Positions 36,930-48,513 of a stretch of 64,000 bases of DNA are shown one piece after another. Location: contig OU612071.1 of the NCBI GenBank assembly GCA_914767715.1, positions 20,022,948-20,086,947 of the forward strand, in the 5' to 3' direction. Under the pieces are notes generated by a model, which did no database searches, was not told the DNA's origin, and saw only the letters and a list, made by a program, of their open reading frames with translations. The position numbers were made by a program, and so were the translations under genes. How positions within the stretch are numbered: position 1 is the stretch's first letter; each line of letters opens with the position of its first letter. The stretch is from Membranipora membranacea. Taxonomy: Eukaryota; Bryozoa; Gymnolaemata; Cheilostomatida; Membraniporidae.

Positions 36930-38969
36930 TAGGCCAGAAGCAGCTATAGCATAAGTTGTTATGGCACGGACGATATTTGATGGCAGGATAGTGATCACAT
37001 TTGATACTTCATTGGTGTATGTTCTGTGAAATTCACTGGGTGTACCCAGTGTTGTAGTGGTCATATTTAGAAATTAAAAGGTGTTTTGTTTTGGCATTAT
37101 ATGTGTGGGAAATAACTCCTATTCTGTGTAATCTAAGTAATCTAATCACCAGGGAATTACAGGTTGAAATTGCATTGTGGGATTTTGTTGAAATGGCAAT
37201 TAATTCACCAAGTAAACTTGGAGAGAAGGCTGCTCGTATCAGACCAGCACAAATTGAAAAATTTCAACTGAATTATGTCATATTTCTTATGGGACTAGTA
37301 TCAAAGTTTATAAATGATGCCAGGATACTTGATGCTAGTATGATATTGTATGGTCTTAAGACCACTGTCTATGGGCAATTACAAACAACATTTTTGACGT
37401 TTCAATTGCCTGTTATGTCATTTTTTGGCTGGATATCTTTTGGATAACACATGAGCAAAGAGTTCAATGTGTGCCTCACTTTTCAGAAAGAAACCAAACT
37501 GTCAGAGTCTGAAAAACTTAGATATGCCAGCTTCGCATACTTTCCTAACACGCTAATGACATGATATGGGGATATGCGGTAGCACTGTCTCATATCAACC
37601 ATCTCATGCAATGATAAAACATATACTATGTAGAACCCAGTACTATAGTCTTGACTTGTGCCAAGTGCATCAAACTCTTGCCTTCCCGCTAAGCACATAT
37701 CGATAGTGTGAATATTTGGGATATGCAGTAGTGCTGCGGCTGACCACTTCAACTGGGTACACACTTTTTTCCTACATCAAATTTGTCTCACGCTATCATG
37801 TTTTGAGCAGTCTTATGTCTAGGCTGCTTTTTGTCTTGTTCTCGTTGAGATGTAGTGCTGTCGCTGACCACCTTTTAAAATGATGTGATATAATATCTTG
37901 TTAAAATCATACATATAGTCGTGTTTCCTGCTGACCATATTAATCACTTAACATTTCACTTACCTAACCGATTGTGAAGAAAATTTCAGGTATGCTGCCG
38001 CGCTGCCGCTGACATGATTGCTACAACCGGGTACACTCTCAGTTTTGGATTCAGCACGTTGTTCTACCCTAGATAGTCCCTTGTTTTAAACTCGTAACTT
38101 TTTACATATTATTAGCGATTTTGAGAAAAATTGCAATATGCTGCGGCGCTGCCGATCTTCTGCTGACATGATTGCTACGACTGGGTACACTAGACCAAGT
38201 TTGGTCCATTTTCCTGCATTCCGAGCTGTGGCTCCCGATCCACTGGTCACGCCGCGGCGTGACCAGTAGATTGGGAGCAATAGGCATGCAGGCAATTGGA
38301 TAAAACTTGTTCTAGGTTACACCCTATTTCTTTATATTCAACACGTTGTTATACCCTTGAAACACCTTGTATTTAAACTCTTAATATTTCACTCATTAAA
38401 AGCAATTTTTAGAAGAAATGAGGATATGCTGCCGCGCTGCCGTTGACATGATCGCTACAACTGCGTACAACCTTAATTTTAGATTCACCACAGTGCTCCA
38501 CCCTAGAAACACCTTTTATTGAATTCTTGACATTTCACTTATTATATGCAATTTTGAGAAATATTGCGGATATGCTGCTGCAAACCAGTATCATACTAAC
38601 CTCATAAAGATCTGACATACTTATTGAAAATTTTAAATTTGTCCTGATCTAACACGAGCAGACTTCTGCAAGTTTACTTGGTAAATAAATTGGCAAGTCA
38701 ACAAAATCCCCACAATGCAGTTTCAACCTGGAATGCCCTGAAGATTAGATTAGTATGATTACACAGAATAGGAGTTATGTCCCCACACATATAATGCAAA
38801 AACAAAACACCTTTTAATTTCTAAATATGACCACTACAACTGGGTACACCCGGTGAATTTTACAGAAGAAAAATCAATGAAGTATAATATGTGATCAGTT
38901 TTCTGCCATCAAAAATTGTCCGTGCCATTATTTTATAGAGCAGTTACAGCTAGGCTGCTTCTTGGCCTA
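36930..38969. mobile_element. Large terminal-inverted-repeat element, unit 3 copy (2.04 kb)
   Basis: The most complete copy. Diverged inverted arms run about 400 bp: 36930 to about 37330, and about 38590 to 38969 (taggccagaagcagc versus taggccaagaagcagcc). The 118-codon frame at 37091-37447 lies mainly in the left arm and is not a recognisable protein. The interior has GCTGCCGCGCTGCCG-type direct repeats and the same palindrome (38232-38279). Non-autonomous; class not determined. Confidence 0.8.
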
Positions 38970-40154
38970 TATATCTGAAGTTAAATCTGACGAATAATGT
39001 CAGCTCATCATGACGCCAAGGCATTTAATTATGATGTAGCTGATACCAAAATTGTTGTTCATTACCGAATATTAAGGTTACATTACATACAAAATCTTTA
39101 ATCCTATATGCAGTGAGAAAAATTACAATTGGCACAAACCCGAATTGGTCACACCCAGTCACAGAAGGCGCTAAACTTAGAAACAGCAAAAAGTTTTAGG
39201 AAGCTGATTTCACCACTCATAAGACATACAGACATAGACTAGAATCGTAGTTGAGTTCAAGGTGTCACTCCATCATATATCACTTCAACTTTTGAGAGGA
39301 GACTGATGCGTCAAATTTTGATCAATGGGTTCAGACTTTTCACACAACTTTAGGTTTAGTGGTGTGTACCTCTGTCACTGATAGTCCCTGATAATATTTT
39401 CTCTCACCAAAGAACCTGAGGATAATAAAACTCCACCCAAAGCAAAAGATTTATTGATGGGTGTGTGTCAGAGTTAGTAAGCAATATAATTTTAAATATA
39501 AGCCTGTAAATTATATCACAGATACACAGATAATTTTGATCCGCCAGTGCTGGGCGTTGATATCGTCGGGTGATATATATTTTAAGTTGCTCTTTTTGTC
39601 TGGTGATCTTTTATTCAGTGCTATTCAGCTCACCACACAATTTTCCTCCGAACATTAACTACAAGCATAAATTGCCTCAATGTCATGGCTAAGCTGATTG
39701 AAGCCAGGTGAACCGGAATAATACCTACCTCCCGAAGCCCCATGGTAAAACAGTGTAAAACTAAGCCAATTTTTATTGCTGTGTTAGGCATGCTGCCTGC
39801 TGAATGGCGAATGTCGAATGAGCTGTCCACTCCCAAATTGAATGAAGAATGCTTTCAATTTCCATGATGACAACACTTCAAAAAAGATCAGCTGCGGCCA
39901 ATTTGAACCCGCATCCAAGTCTTCAAATTCATGCCACATAGACACTTGAAACGTAGAAGCAGAATGTTAGCAGCAGACATAATCTAATCAGAGCATACCA
40001 CATACTTCTGGAGTAAAATCATATTGATCATGTCAGCTCATCATAATGCCCTGACAATTAATTATAATGCAGCTGATACACATCTTGTTGTCCCTTACCG
40101 GAGATTAACTTTACATACTCACTAAATCTGTAATCCTACAGGTAGTGGGAAAAA

Positions 40155-40668
40155 TTGCCATTGAAACAATCAGTGTCAGCAGGAGCTGTGCTGTTCATCT
40201 TTGTGAGATCAAGAGGCAAAACCCCAAGATTTAATTCTGTGGTCGACCTGTCCAGCCTTGACTCAGAGTGCTTAACCCCTTTCATACTATACCACAATCT
40301 CCATTACAGACAGACTCTGCTGAATCTTGATAAGAACTCAGATCTCACTTTGTTCAGCCCTCCTCTCCTCTCTGCTACCCATCTCGGAGTATTGTTCTTC
40401 TCTGTTATTAAATACTTCTGATTACAACTCTAACTTCTTAGAACTTTGTCAAAACAGGGCCATCAGGATAATACTTGGTACCAACTCAACCACATAGAGT
40501 AAAAATTTTTCTCCAAACTGATTATCATTTCTGTCCATATCTGTAAATATTTTCCTTTCTTTTTTGTTCCGTTTATGTATTCTAAGAGTTGTTATTTTTC
40601 TTTGTTTATGACATACTTATACATATGAAAACCTCAATAAAAACATGATAATAATAATAATAATAATA
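40155..40668 (+). mobile_element. Non-LTR retrotransposon 3' fragment, unit 3
   Basis: Internally deleted relative of 47760-48513. It ends with the same 3' sequence (acctcaataaaaacatgataataat) and a longer (ATA)n tail at 40647-40669. Microsatellite 3' tails are typical of several LINE clades. Confidence 0.7.
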
Positions 40669-40669
40669 A

Positions 40670-41040
40670 GGATGAACAACTCCTGGTTATTTTAAATCTG
40701 AAATACGTTTGGCTTTGCATGCCTTTGTTCTCCGTCAGCGCCAGTTTTATTGAGGGTCACTGTTGCACTAAACCATACTAAGGGTAGGTATCATGGTTTT
40801 CTTTCAAACCTAAGTTATAGAGAGATGCAACTCCTGCACGTTTCAAATCTGAAATTCATTTGGGTCTGCGAGCCTTCGCTCTCAGTCAAGGCCAGTTTTA
40901 ACGACAGTCACTCTTGCACTGAAACATACCAAAGTTGTATTTCACTTTTTTTTTCAAACCTTCTTCATACGGAGTAGCAACTCCTGCTCGTTTTAAATCT
41001 GAAATTGTTTTGGCTCTGCGGGCCTTCGTTCTCCGTCAGG
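40670..41040 (+). repeat. 150-bp satellite, about 2.4 units
   Basis: Units of the same family as 48514-55195 begin immediately after the retrotransposon (ATA)n tail, the same arrangement as at 48514. Confidence 0.85.
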
Positions 41041-41690
41041 TCTGATAACTGGCGTCAGTCAAAGTAGCTAACACTCACAATTATATTATTTATATGGGTG
41101 CAGAGATGAGGCGCCTCTCTGTTTTGACAGTCTATCAATCAGGTTATTAGGTGCCATCTATCTCATGATACCGTAGCACCAACCATTAAAGAGCTTGACT
41201 GCCAGATAATCTGGTGTAACTGTTAATGTTTATCTGGATCCCCAATGCTCGTTGTGGTAATTTAGCTGTTTAATGCCGTTAATGCTTGAATCTGGTGAGC
41301 TTTACAGCGGTTTCAATAATATAGCCCAGCAAACATATTAACATCGTAAGCCTCAGAGAACATCAAATAAATCCGCAGTATATCTTATCTTATTAAATCT
41401 TGTGATTGAAATGTGCCTACTTCTTGTTTTGTTGGATTCAAAGTTAGAGTAGTGCAATCAAGGTAGTTTTCTTGCATTAGTCAGTCAACCGATTCCGATT
41501 CCTGGGATTGTTCATAATTAGACCAGAACTTTCTAATTCACATATTTTTAGCCTGTAATCAGGATATGGGAAACTTCTATCATTAAAAAGTGGTCAGGTA
41601 TTTTTATTGTTTTACAAACCAAAATCAGTGGACCCAGGCGTCAATAAAGAAATCAATATGTTTCTCTTATATAAGGTAACAATATTTTGT
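41041..41690. other. Unit 3 spacer end, no gene recognised
   Basis: Single-copy in this window. No coding or RNA signature. Homology to other units resumes near 41690 (caatattttgtcaatgtata). Confidence 0.5.
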
Positions 41691-42056
41691 CAATGTATAT
41701 CTTCGCTTTATATTCTCATTGGATAATGAAAAGGTACTTAAAATTTAGATGACTTGTCGAGACTCTGTTGCTGTGTATGTACACCAAAACTAACAAACAA
41801 ATAGCTACGAGACTGTAATTATAATACATAACAAGAGGTATCTGCTGTAAAATCTGGTATGAGCTTAAATAAGAAGAGAGCTTTACAGCTGGATTTTGGC
41901 CGTTAACCTGGAAATTTTAATTTACAATTGAGGCATGACCAAGAGATGATTGATGGTGTCAAACAGCGAAACTAGAATATCTTGCAAAGAACAGCTTGAT
42001 CATAGGCAAACTCTAACCCGCTATAGCAGAAAATATCCCCATATTTACATCTGAAG

Positions 42057-42062
42057 TTTATT
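42057..42062 (-). promoter_or_regulatory. Poly(A) signal AATAAA overlapping the copy D stop codon
   Basis: Retained TAATAAA arrangement in the remnant; stop at 42061-42063. Confidence 0.4.
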
Positions 42063-42820
42063 AGGGTGCAGTTGCCAATCTGAGTCCATTTCTTTGTCTA
42101 GCCTTGTTATTTATTTGAGTAATAGGCCTATTTGCAGTCTGGATTCTATTTCTTCGCTGTCTTTTGACGCTTCTGTTTCTATTCCTCCTGCCAACATGGT
42201 TTTGCCTTTGCTGGTTATTTCCTCTGTTGCCACCCCTGACAGCGCCGTTGATCTTTCTTCTACAGCATTGAAGACCCAGACCACATACTCTCTCATTATA
42301 CTCACAGATAAGAGGGGTCGTTAGCTGAACGGTTGACGACCCATCAACAACTGGACATATCTGCAACATACAAAAAAATCTTTTATATTGCTTGGTCATA
42401 TTTGAGAAATCGCTATTTTATATTAAGAAAATGGATTAAATTGTGAATGTAAATATTGTGCGTTTGTGCATTCATGAAGGAACACTGATTTGCCTCACTT
42501 TTTTTCCAATTAGGAAGGAAGTTCACCCTTGAATTAGATACTTAAAGAGTATAACAACGTCGACCAGTGGTGAGCATACTTACTGGAATTAAACAGTTTC
42601 TTGATTTCTCAGCTTCTCCCAATCCACCATTGATGCAGTTAAGTCCAGAATTTGATGGAGGGGGATCGTTGCAAACTCTCACAGCTCTCTGAATTGCCTG
42701 TATTCCAGGTGTTTGACAAGTAACAGAACAAGATCCCCAGTTTGACCACGGTCCATAGCCCCCATTCTGGGCTGACACAGGAGGCCGAGTAGAGGGCAGT
42801 GGTGCTTGGTTTGGGCAAGC
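42061..42820 (-). pseudogene. Truncated TSP1 gene copy D (last two exons only)
   Basis: Exons equivalent to 15 (42584-42820) and 16 (42061-42360) are open and correctly bordered, but everything upstream is lost. At about 43063 the sequence passes from gene sequence (gagactaagctgagcta) into the interior of the large inverted-repeat element (ttctgtgtaatctaag). There is no signal peptide and no other modules, so it is a remnant unless captured by another promoter. The tail has small changes (RGGNRGNN, QNHVG). Confidence 0.85.
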
Positions 42821-43065
42821 CTAAAAGATTATGAAAAAAAAACCAGTAAAAACTGTTCTGAAGGAGGAATACCCATTATTGTGCCCTTTGATTATGGAGA
42901 TATCAATACCTTGTGTAGTGTAGTCCGAGATATAGGAACCAAGGTCAGGGAGCTTTAGACAGTGACTACCTGCAGGATAGAGGAAGGGGGACTTCTGGGA
43001 TGTGCAGGGGAGATGCGCAAGAGCCACGAGGGTGACAAGGAACCACCGCGAGACTAAGCTGAGCT

Positions 43066-44258
43066 ATTCTGTGTAATCTAAGTAATCTAATTATCAGGGA
43101 ATTCCAGGTTGAAATTGCATTGTGGGACTTTGTTGAGATGGCAATTAATCCACCAAGTAAACTTGGAGAGAAGGCTGCTCGTATATAATATCTTGTTAAA
43201 ATCATACATATAGTCGTGTTTCCTGCTGACCATATTAATCACTTAACATTTCACTTACCTAACCGATTGTGAAGAAAATTTCAGGTATGCTGCCACGCTG
43301 CCGCTGACATGATTGCTACATACGGGCACACTCTTAGTTTAGGATTCAGCACGTTGTTCTACCCTAAATATTCCCTTGTTTTAAACTTGTAACATTTCAC
43401 ATATTATTAGCAATTTTGAGAAAAATTGCAATATGCTGCCGCGCTGCCGATCTTCTGCTGACATGATTGCTACGACTGGGTACACTAGACCAAGTTTGGT
43501 CCATTTTCCTGCATTCTGAGCTGTGGCTCCCGATCCACTGGTCACGCCGCAGCGTGAACAGTGGATTGGGAGCAATAGGCATGCAGGCAATTGGATAAAA
43601 CTTGTTCTAGGTTACACCCTATTTCTTTATATTCAACACGTTGTTATACCCTTGAAACTCCTTTTATTTAAACTCTTAATATTTCACTCATTAAAAGCAA
43701 TTTTTAGAAGAAATGATAATATGCTGCTGCGCTGCCGTTGAAATGATCGCTACAACTGCGTACAACCTTAATTTTTGATTCACCACATTGTTCCACCCTA
43801 GAAACACCTTTTATTGAATTCTTAACATTTCACTTATTGTATGCAATTTTGAGAAATATTGCGGATATGCTGCCGCAAGACAATATCATACTAACCTCAT
43901 AAAGATCTGACATTATACTTATTGAAAATTTTAAATTTGTCCTGATCTAACACTTCTGCAAGTTTACTTGGTAAATAAATTGGCAAGTCAACAAAATCCC
44001 CACAATGCAGTTTCAACCTAGAATTCCCTGAAGATTAGATTAGTAAGATTACACAGAATAGGAGTTATGTCCCCACACATATAATGCAAAAACAAAACAC
44101 CTTTTAATTTCTAAATATGACCACTACAACTGGGTTCACCCGGTGAATTTTACAGAAGAAACATCAATGAAGTATAATATGTGATCAGTTTCCTGCCATC
44201 AAAAATTGTCCGTGCCATTATTTTATAGAGCAGTTACAGCTAGGCTGCTTCTGGCCTA
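43066..44258. mobile_element. Large terminal-inverted-repeat element, 5'-truncated copy in unit 4
   Basis: It starts inside the left arm, jumps at about 43186 to the repeated interior, and ends with the intact right end gctgcttctggccta. The palindrome here (about 43530-43570) has lost symmetry. Confidence 0.75.
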
Positions 44259-45640
44259 TATATCTGAAGTTAAATCTGACAAATAATGTCAGCTCAACAT
44301 GCTGCCCAGGCATTTAATTCTGATGTAGCTGATACCAAAATTGTTGTTCATTACCGAATATTAAGGTTACATTACACACAAATTCTTTAATCCTATATGC
44401 AGTGAGAAAAATTACCGTTGGCACAAACCCAAATTGATTGGTCACACCCAGTCACAGAAGGAGCTAAACTTTGAAACAGCAAAAAGTTTTAGGAAGCTGA
44501 TTTCACCACTCATAAGACATACAGACATAGACTACAATCGTAGTTGAGTTCAATGTGTCACTCCATCACATATCACTTCAACTTTTGAGAGGAGATTGAC
44601 GCATCGAATTTTGGTTAATGGGTTCAGACTTTTCACACAAACTTTAGGTTTAGTGGTGTGTTCCTCTGTCATTGCAAACAGTCCCTGATAATATTTTCTC
44701 TCGCCAAAGAACCTGAGGATAATAAAACCCCACCCAAAGCAAAAGATTTATTGATGGGTGTGTGTCAGAGTTAGTAAGCAATATAATTTTAAATATAAGC
44801 CTGTAAATTATATCACAGATACACAGATAATTTTGATCCGCCAGTGCTGGGCGTTGATATCGGGTGATATTTATTTTAAGTTGCTCTTTTTGTCTGGTGA
44901 TCTTTTATTCAGTGCTATTCAGCTCACCACACAATTTTCCTCCGAACATTAACTACAAGCATAAATTGCCTCAATGTCATGGCTAAGCTGATTGAAGCCA
45001 GGTGAACCGGAATAATACCTACCTCCCGAAGCCCCATGGTAAAACAGTGTAAAACTAAGCCAATTTTTATTGCTGTGTTAGACATGCTGCCTGCTGAATG
45101 GCGAATGTCGAATGAGCTGTCAACTCCAAAATTGAATGAAGAACGCTTTCAATTTCCACGATGACAACACTTCAAAAAAGATCAGCTGCGGCCAATTTGA
45201 ACCCGCATCCAAGTCTTCAAATTCATGCCACATAGACACTTGAAACGTAGAAGCAGAATGTTAGCAGCAGACATAATCTAATCAGAGCATACCACATACT
45301 TCTGGAGTAAAATCTTATTGATCATGTCAGCTCATCATAATGCCCTGACAATTAATTATAATGCAGCTGATACACATCTTGTTGTCCCTTACCGGAGATT
45401 AACTTTACATACTCACTAAATCTGTAATCCTACAGGTAGTTGGAAAAATTACCATTGAAACAAGCATGACTTGATCGCAATCAGTGTCAGGAAGAGCTTA
45501 GCTTTAGAAGAGTAAAGAGTTTGGGGGAAGGTTTACCTCACAACCCAATAGACATATAAGCATAGACTACAATTCTACTTAGGCTCATTGTGAGACACTG
45601 GCAATAGCATTTAAACTTTCGAGTAGTGACTGAGGTTGAA

Positions 45641-46227
45641 CCTTGATTAATGAGCTCAGATCTTTTACACAAGTTTTAGATACAGTGTGTACTTCTGTCA
45701 CTGCAATCTGTCTGTGATGAAAATGGCGCACATGAGTGACACTGGTGATTCCTCTCATCTTGTGGGTTTTGTGTCAAAACTTTCCGGATAAATTTCAGTA
45801 CGGGCAGGACAAACATGCCCCCCCCCCCCCCCCGGCATAGTTTGAACGCTTAGACTAGAGGGGTATTAAAACTGCACCTGAACCGGAAGATTCTTCCATT
45901 GTTGGGTACTAACATTAGTAGACAATCTAGCTAAAATATGAGCCTGCATTACTTGTAATTGCAGATAATCTTGTGTAACCATACACTGATTATCTTAATC
46001 CCCCAGTGCACTGCATGGCATGAGCTTGTATAAAGCTGAGCTCATAACTTAGCATCCCCAAATTCTCTGCACCATAAATGGGTTCATTGACGTGGCTAAG
46101 CCGGATATAATACCTACCTGTTCCCTCATGGTTAAAGAGTGTACAACTAAGCCAATTATTAACTTCCTTGCTAGGCAGGTTGATCTTAACCTTTAGAAGC
46201 CTGCGAATGTATTAAGGCATGCTTTAA
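45641..46227. other. Intergenic, no gene recognised
   Basis: Contains a 16-bp poly-C run at 45818-45833 and, near 46090-46160, a weak copy of the promoter-proximal repeat. Confidence 0.5.
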
Positions 46228-46810
46228 GACTTATTTTGAGGCTGCTATTTTGTATCCAGCTTTAGAATCCAAATATTGAGGAAGCTATGGCCTCTCAAAC
46301 TTCCAAGGTGACGGCAGTCTATCGGCAGTAAGAGTCAGCTGGGACAACGTGTGGGACGTCACAATGTGTTATACTTATCATGATATACTAATAGATGAGA
46401 TGATGATCAGGGATGTAGAGGGTCTAGAACCCAGTTCCAAATTGCCAGCAGGCAACGCTGCTAACCCTGCCCTATATGTCTACAGGCTAACAGAGCTGGA
46501 CCTAGTGGTGCGATGGTAAGAGGCGTTGCCTGCTGAAATGAAAGACCCAGATTCTAGTCCCACCTTGGTCTGAATTTTGACGATTATAAGTGTAATGACT
46601 CATAATAAGTATGACGCTGTTGTGGCGCTGTTGTGACGTCCCACACAGTGTGCCCGCTGACTCCCAATGCCAAGTGAAGCGGATCACCTTGGAAGTATGA
46701 GAGGCCATAACTTCCTCACTATTTGGATTCTAAAGCTGGAAATCGCTGACATCATAGAGTATAATATGGAAAATAATATGTGATACAAAATAGGAGCCTC
46801 AAACTACGTC
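46228..46810. mobile_element. 583-bp inverted-repeat element flanked by TTTAA
   Basis: Arms of roughly 180 bp pair across the element (gcttta.gaatccaaatattgaggaag.. with its complement near 46715). The flanks are TTTAA at 46223-46227 and 46811-46815. The outer about 70 bp resemble the MITE in intron 10 of genes B and C. No transposase was found, and the 68-aa frame at 46502-46708 lies in the arm. Confidence 0.8.
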
Positions 46811-46815
46811 TTTAA

Positions 46816-47615
46816 TGAGAGTCCTCTTTGATTAACATTGATGTTACCTATCTTTGCCATCTGGGATTTGAGGGACAATTTAATTTTCACATGAAAGAGC
46901 TGCAGAAGGGAATCGCTATCAGCAAATGTTCCCTATCACAATAATGTGCTCTGTGCAAATTGCTCTTGTGACATTCGGCTCTAAGTGTGTCGGTATTTTT
47001 GTTGAAGCCATGCTGCTTTAATTGTAACTATAGTGTTGAAAAGGGTACCAGAAGGCCAATATTGAAAAAATTTGGTTCAAGCACACATGAAGGGGTGCTT
47101 AATAAAAATAGTGGGCTATACAGATGCACAGGCACACTCAGCTGTTGAACTGGCATGTGAAAAGTTAGTAAGCCCACTTGGGGAGTTTACATTTACAATT
47201 ACCTCCAGTGGAACCCACCAATTCCAGAAACACCAATCACCTGGCAATCACCAAGCGCGCGAACATATTGTTCAATCTCACCATCCCGATAAAACAATGG
47301 GTTGATGGCGCTTATTAGCAAGATCGCTTTTAACTACTTGGAGTTGTGTTCATTCATCGCAAGCACATTCCATTCAATAATATGATATTAGTATCATGAT
47401 AGCAGAGAAACACGGCTGAAGTTTAGAGGATTGATAAAGTAGGTAATAAAGAGGAGATCATGTGTTTATGCTCATTAATCGCACCAGCAGGGTTGATGAT
47501 GTATCTCCAGACGCTGCTACCGAAATGAGCAATCCCTAGACTAGACGGAGGAAAGTAAATCTCTATACAAACTGCTAGGAATAATATAAATATAGATCAT
47601 GAAAGAGGGAAAGAC
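46816..47615. other. Intergenic, no gene recognised
   Basis: A 77-codon plus frame at 47072-47305 has no recognised motif and no splice context that I trust. Confidence 0.45.
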
Positions 47616-48513
47616 ATTTTAATCTGAGAACAGAGATTTTAGTTTTGTTAGGATACAAGACACTGTTTTTTTCTTGATTTAATCTCGGTGTGACGGTAGA
47701 GCACATAAATCAAGGATTTTGGAGAGAGATTCAACTAGGAGAGCTATTCCAGGTGATAAAAAAGGTGCTGTTCATCTTAGGGAGATTAAGAGGCAAAACC
47801 CCAAGATTTAATTCTGTGGTCGACCTGTCCAGCTTTGACTCAGAGTGCTTAACCCCTTTCTTACTATACCACAATCTCCATTACAGACATACTCTGCTGT
47901 ATCTTGATAAGAACTCAGATCTCACATTGTTCAGCCCTCCTCTCCTCTCTCCTCCCCATCTTGGAGTATTGTTCTTCTCTGTTATTAAATACTTCTGATT
48001 ACAACTCTAACTTGTTAGAACTTTGCCAAAACAGGGCCATCAGGATAATATATGGTACCAACTTATTTTTTTCTATCTCAACTGGTCGTGAGATTTTGAA
48101 TCTGTCCACTCTGGGTGACAGGAGGAGGGCAACTTTTGATAGGTTTGTCAATAATGCCACTCTAGGCAAGAACACCTCATTTTTCATCCTTAAACTAATC
48201 AATTCCTGCAAAATGCACAATAGAGTCTAGCGGTCAGGATGTAGAATAATTAAACCCAAATATAGGACCAAATATGGTAAAACAAGAATTTTAAACCAAT
48301 TCATTTCATTTAGTAAAGCGTAATTATATATCAATCAATCACATACAGTAAAAAATTTTCTCCCAACTGATTATCATTTATGTCCATATCTATAAATATT
48401 TTTCTTTCTTTTTTGTTCCGTTTATGTATTTAAAAAGTTGTTATTTTTCTTTGTTTATGACATACTTATACATATGAAAACCTCAATAAAAACATGATAA
48501 TAATAATACTAAG
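47616..48513 (+). mobile_element. Non-LTR retrotransposon 3' fragment with post-RT domain
   Basis: The frame at 47904-48230 encodes LLPILEYCSSLL, then LELCQNRAIRIIYG, then LNLSTLGDRRRATFDRF. This is the usual order in the region after the reverse transcriptase palm of LINE ORF2 (PxLEY, QxRAxRxI, LxxLxxRRxxxD). The upstream coding part is frameshifted. It ends at the (ATA)n tail near 48500-48513. Confidence 0.7.

Larger units (their letters stand above)
28267..41720. repeat. Tandem segmental duplication, unit 3
   Basis: It holds gene C. Its spacer shares the large inverted-repeat element with unit 2 but has a different distal end: a longer retrotransposon fragment plus 150-bp satellite units instead of the 172-bp repeat region. 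Confidence 0.92.
41721..45640. repeat. Partial fourth unit of the tandem array
   Basis: It begins with ggataatgaaaaggtac. Compared with unit 3 it lacks about 29613-37112 (most of the gene) and about 37235-37885. Both junctions show a few bases of shared sequence. It continues through the spacer repeats until about 45640. Confidence 0.85.

Noticed and set aside
37091-37447. 118-codon plus-strand frame as a gene
   Set aside because: It overlaps the left inverted arm of the large transposon; the matching right arm shows the same sequence as non-coding, and unit 2 lacks it.
47690-47998. 102-codon frame as a host gene
   Set aside because: It lies within the frameshifted retrotransposon fragment, and the recognisable post-RT residues are in another frame.
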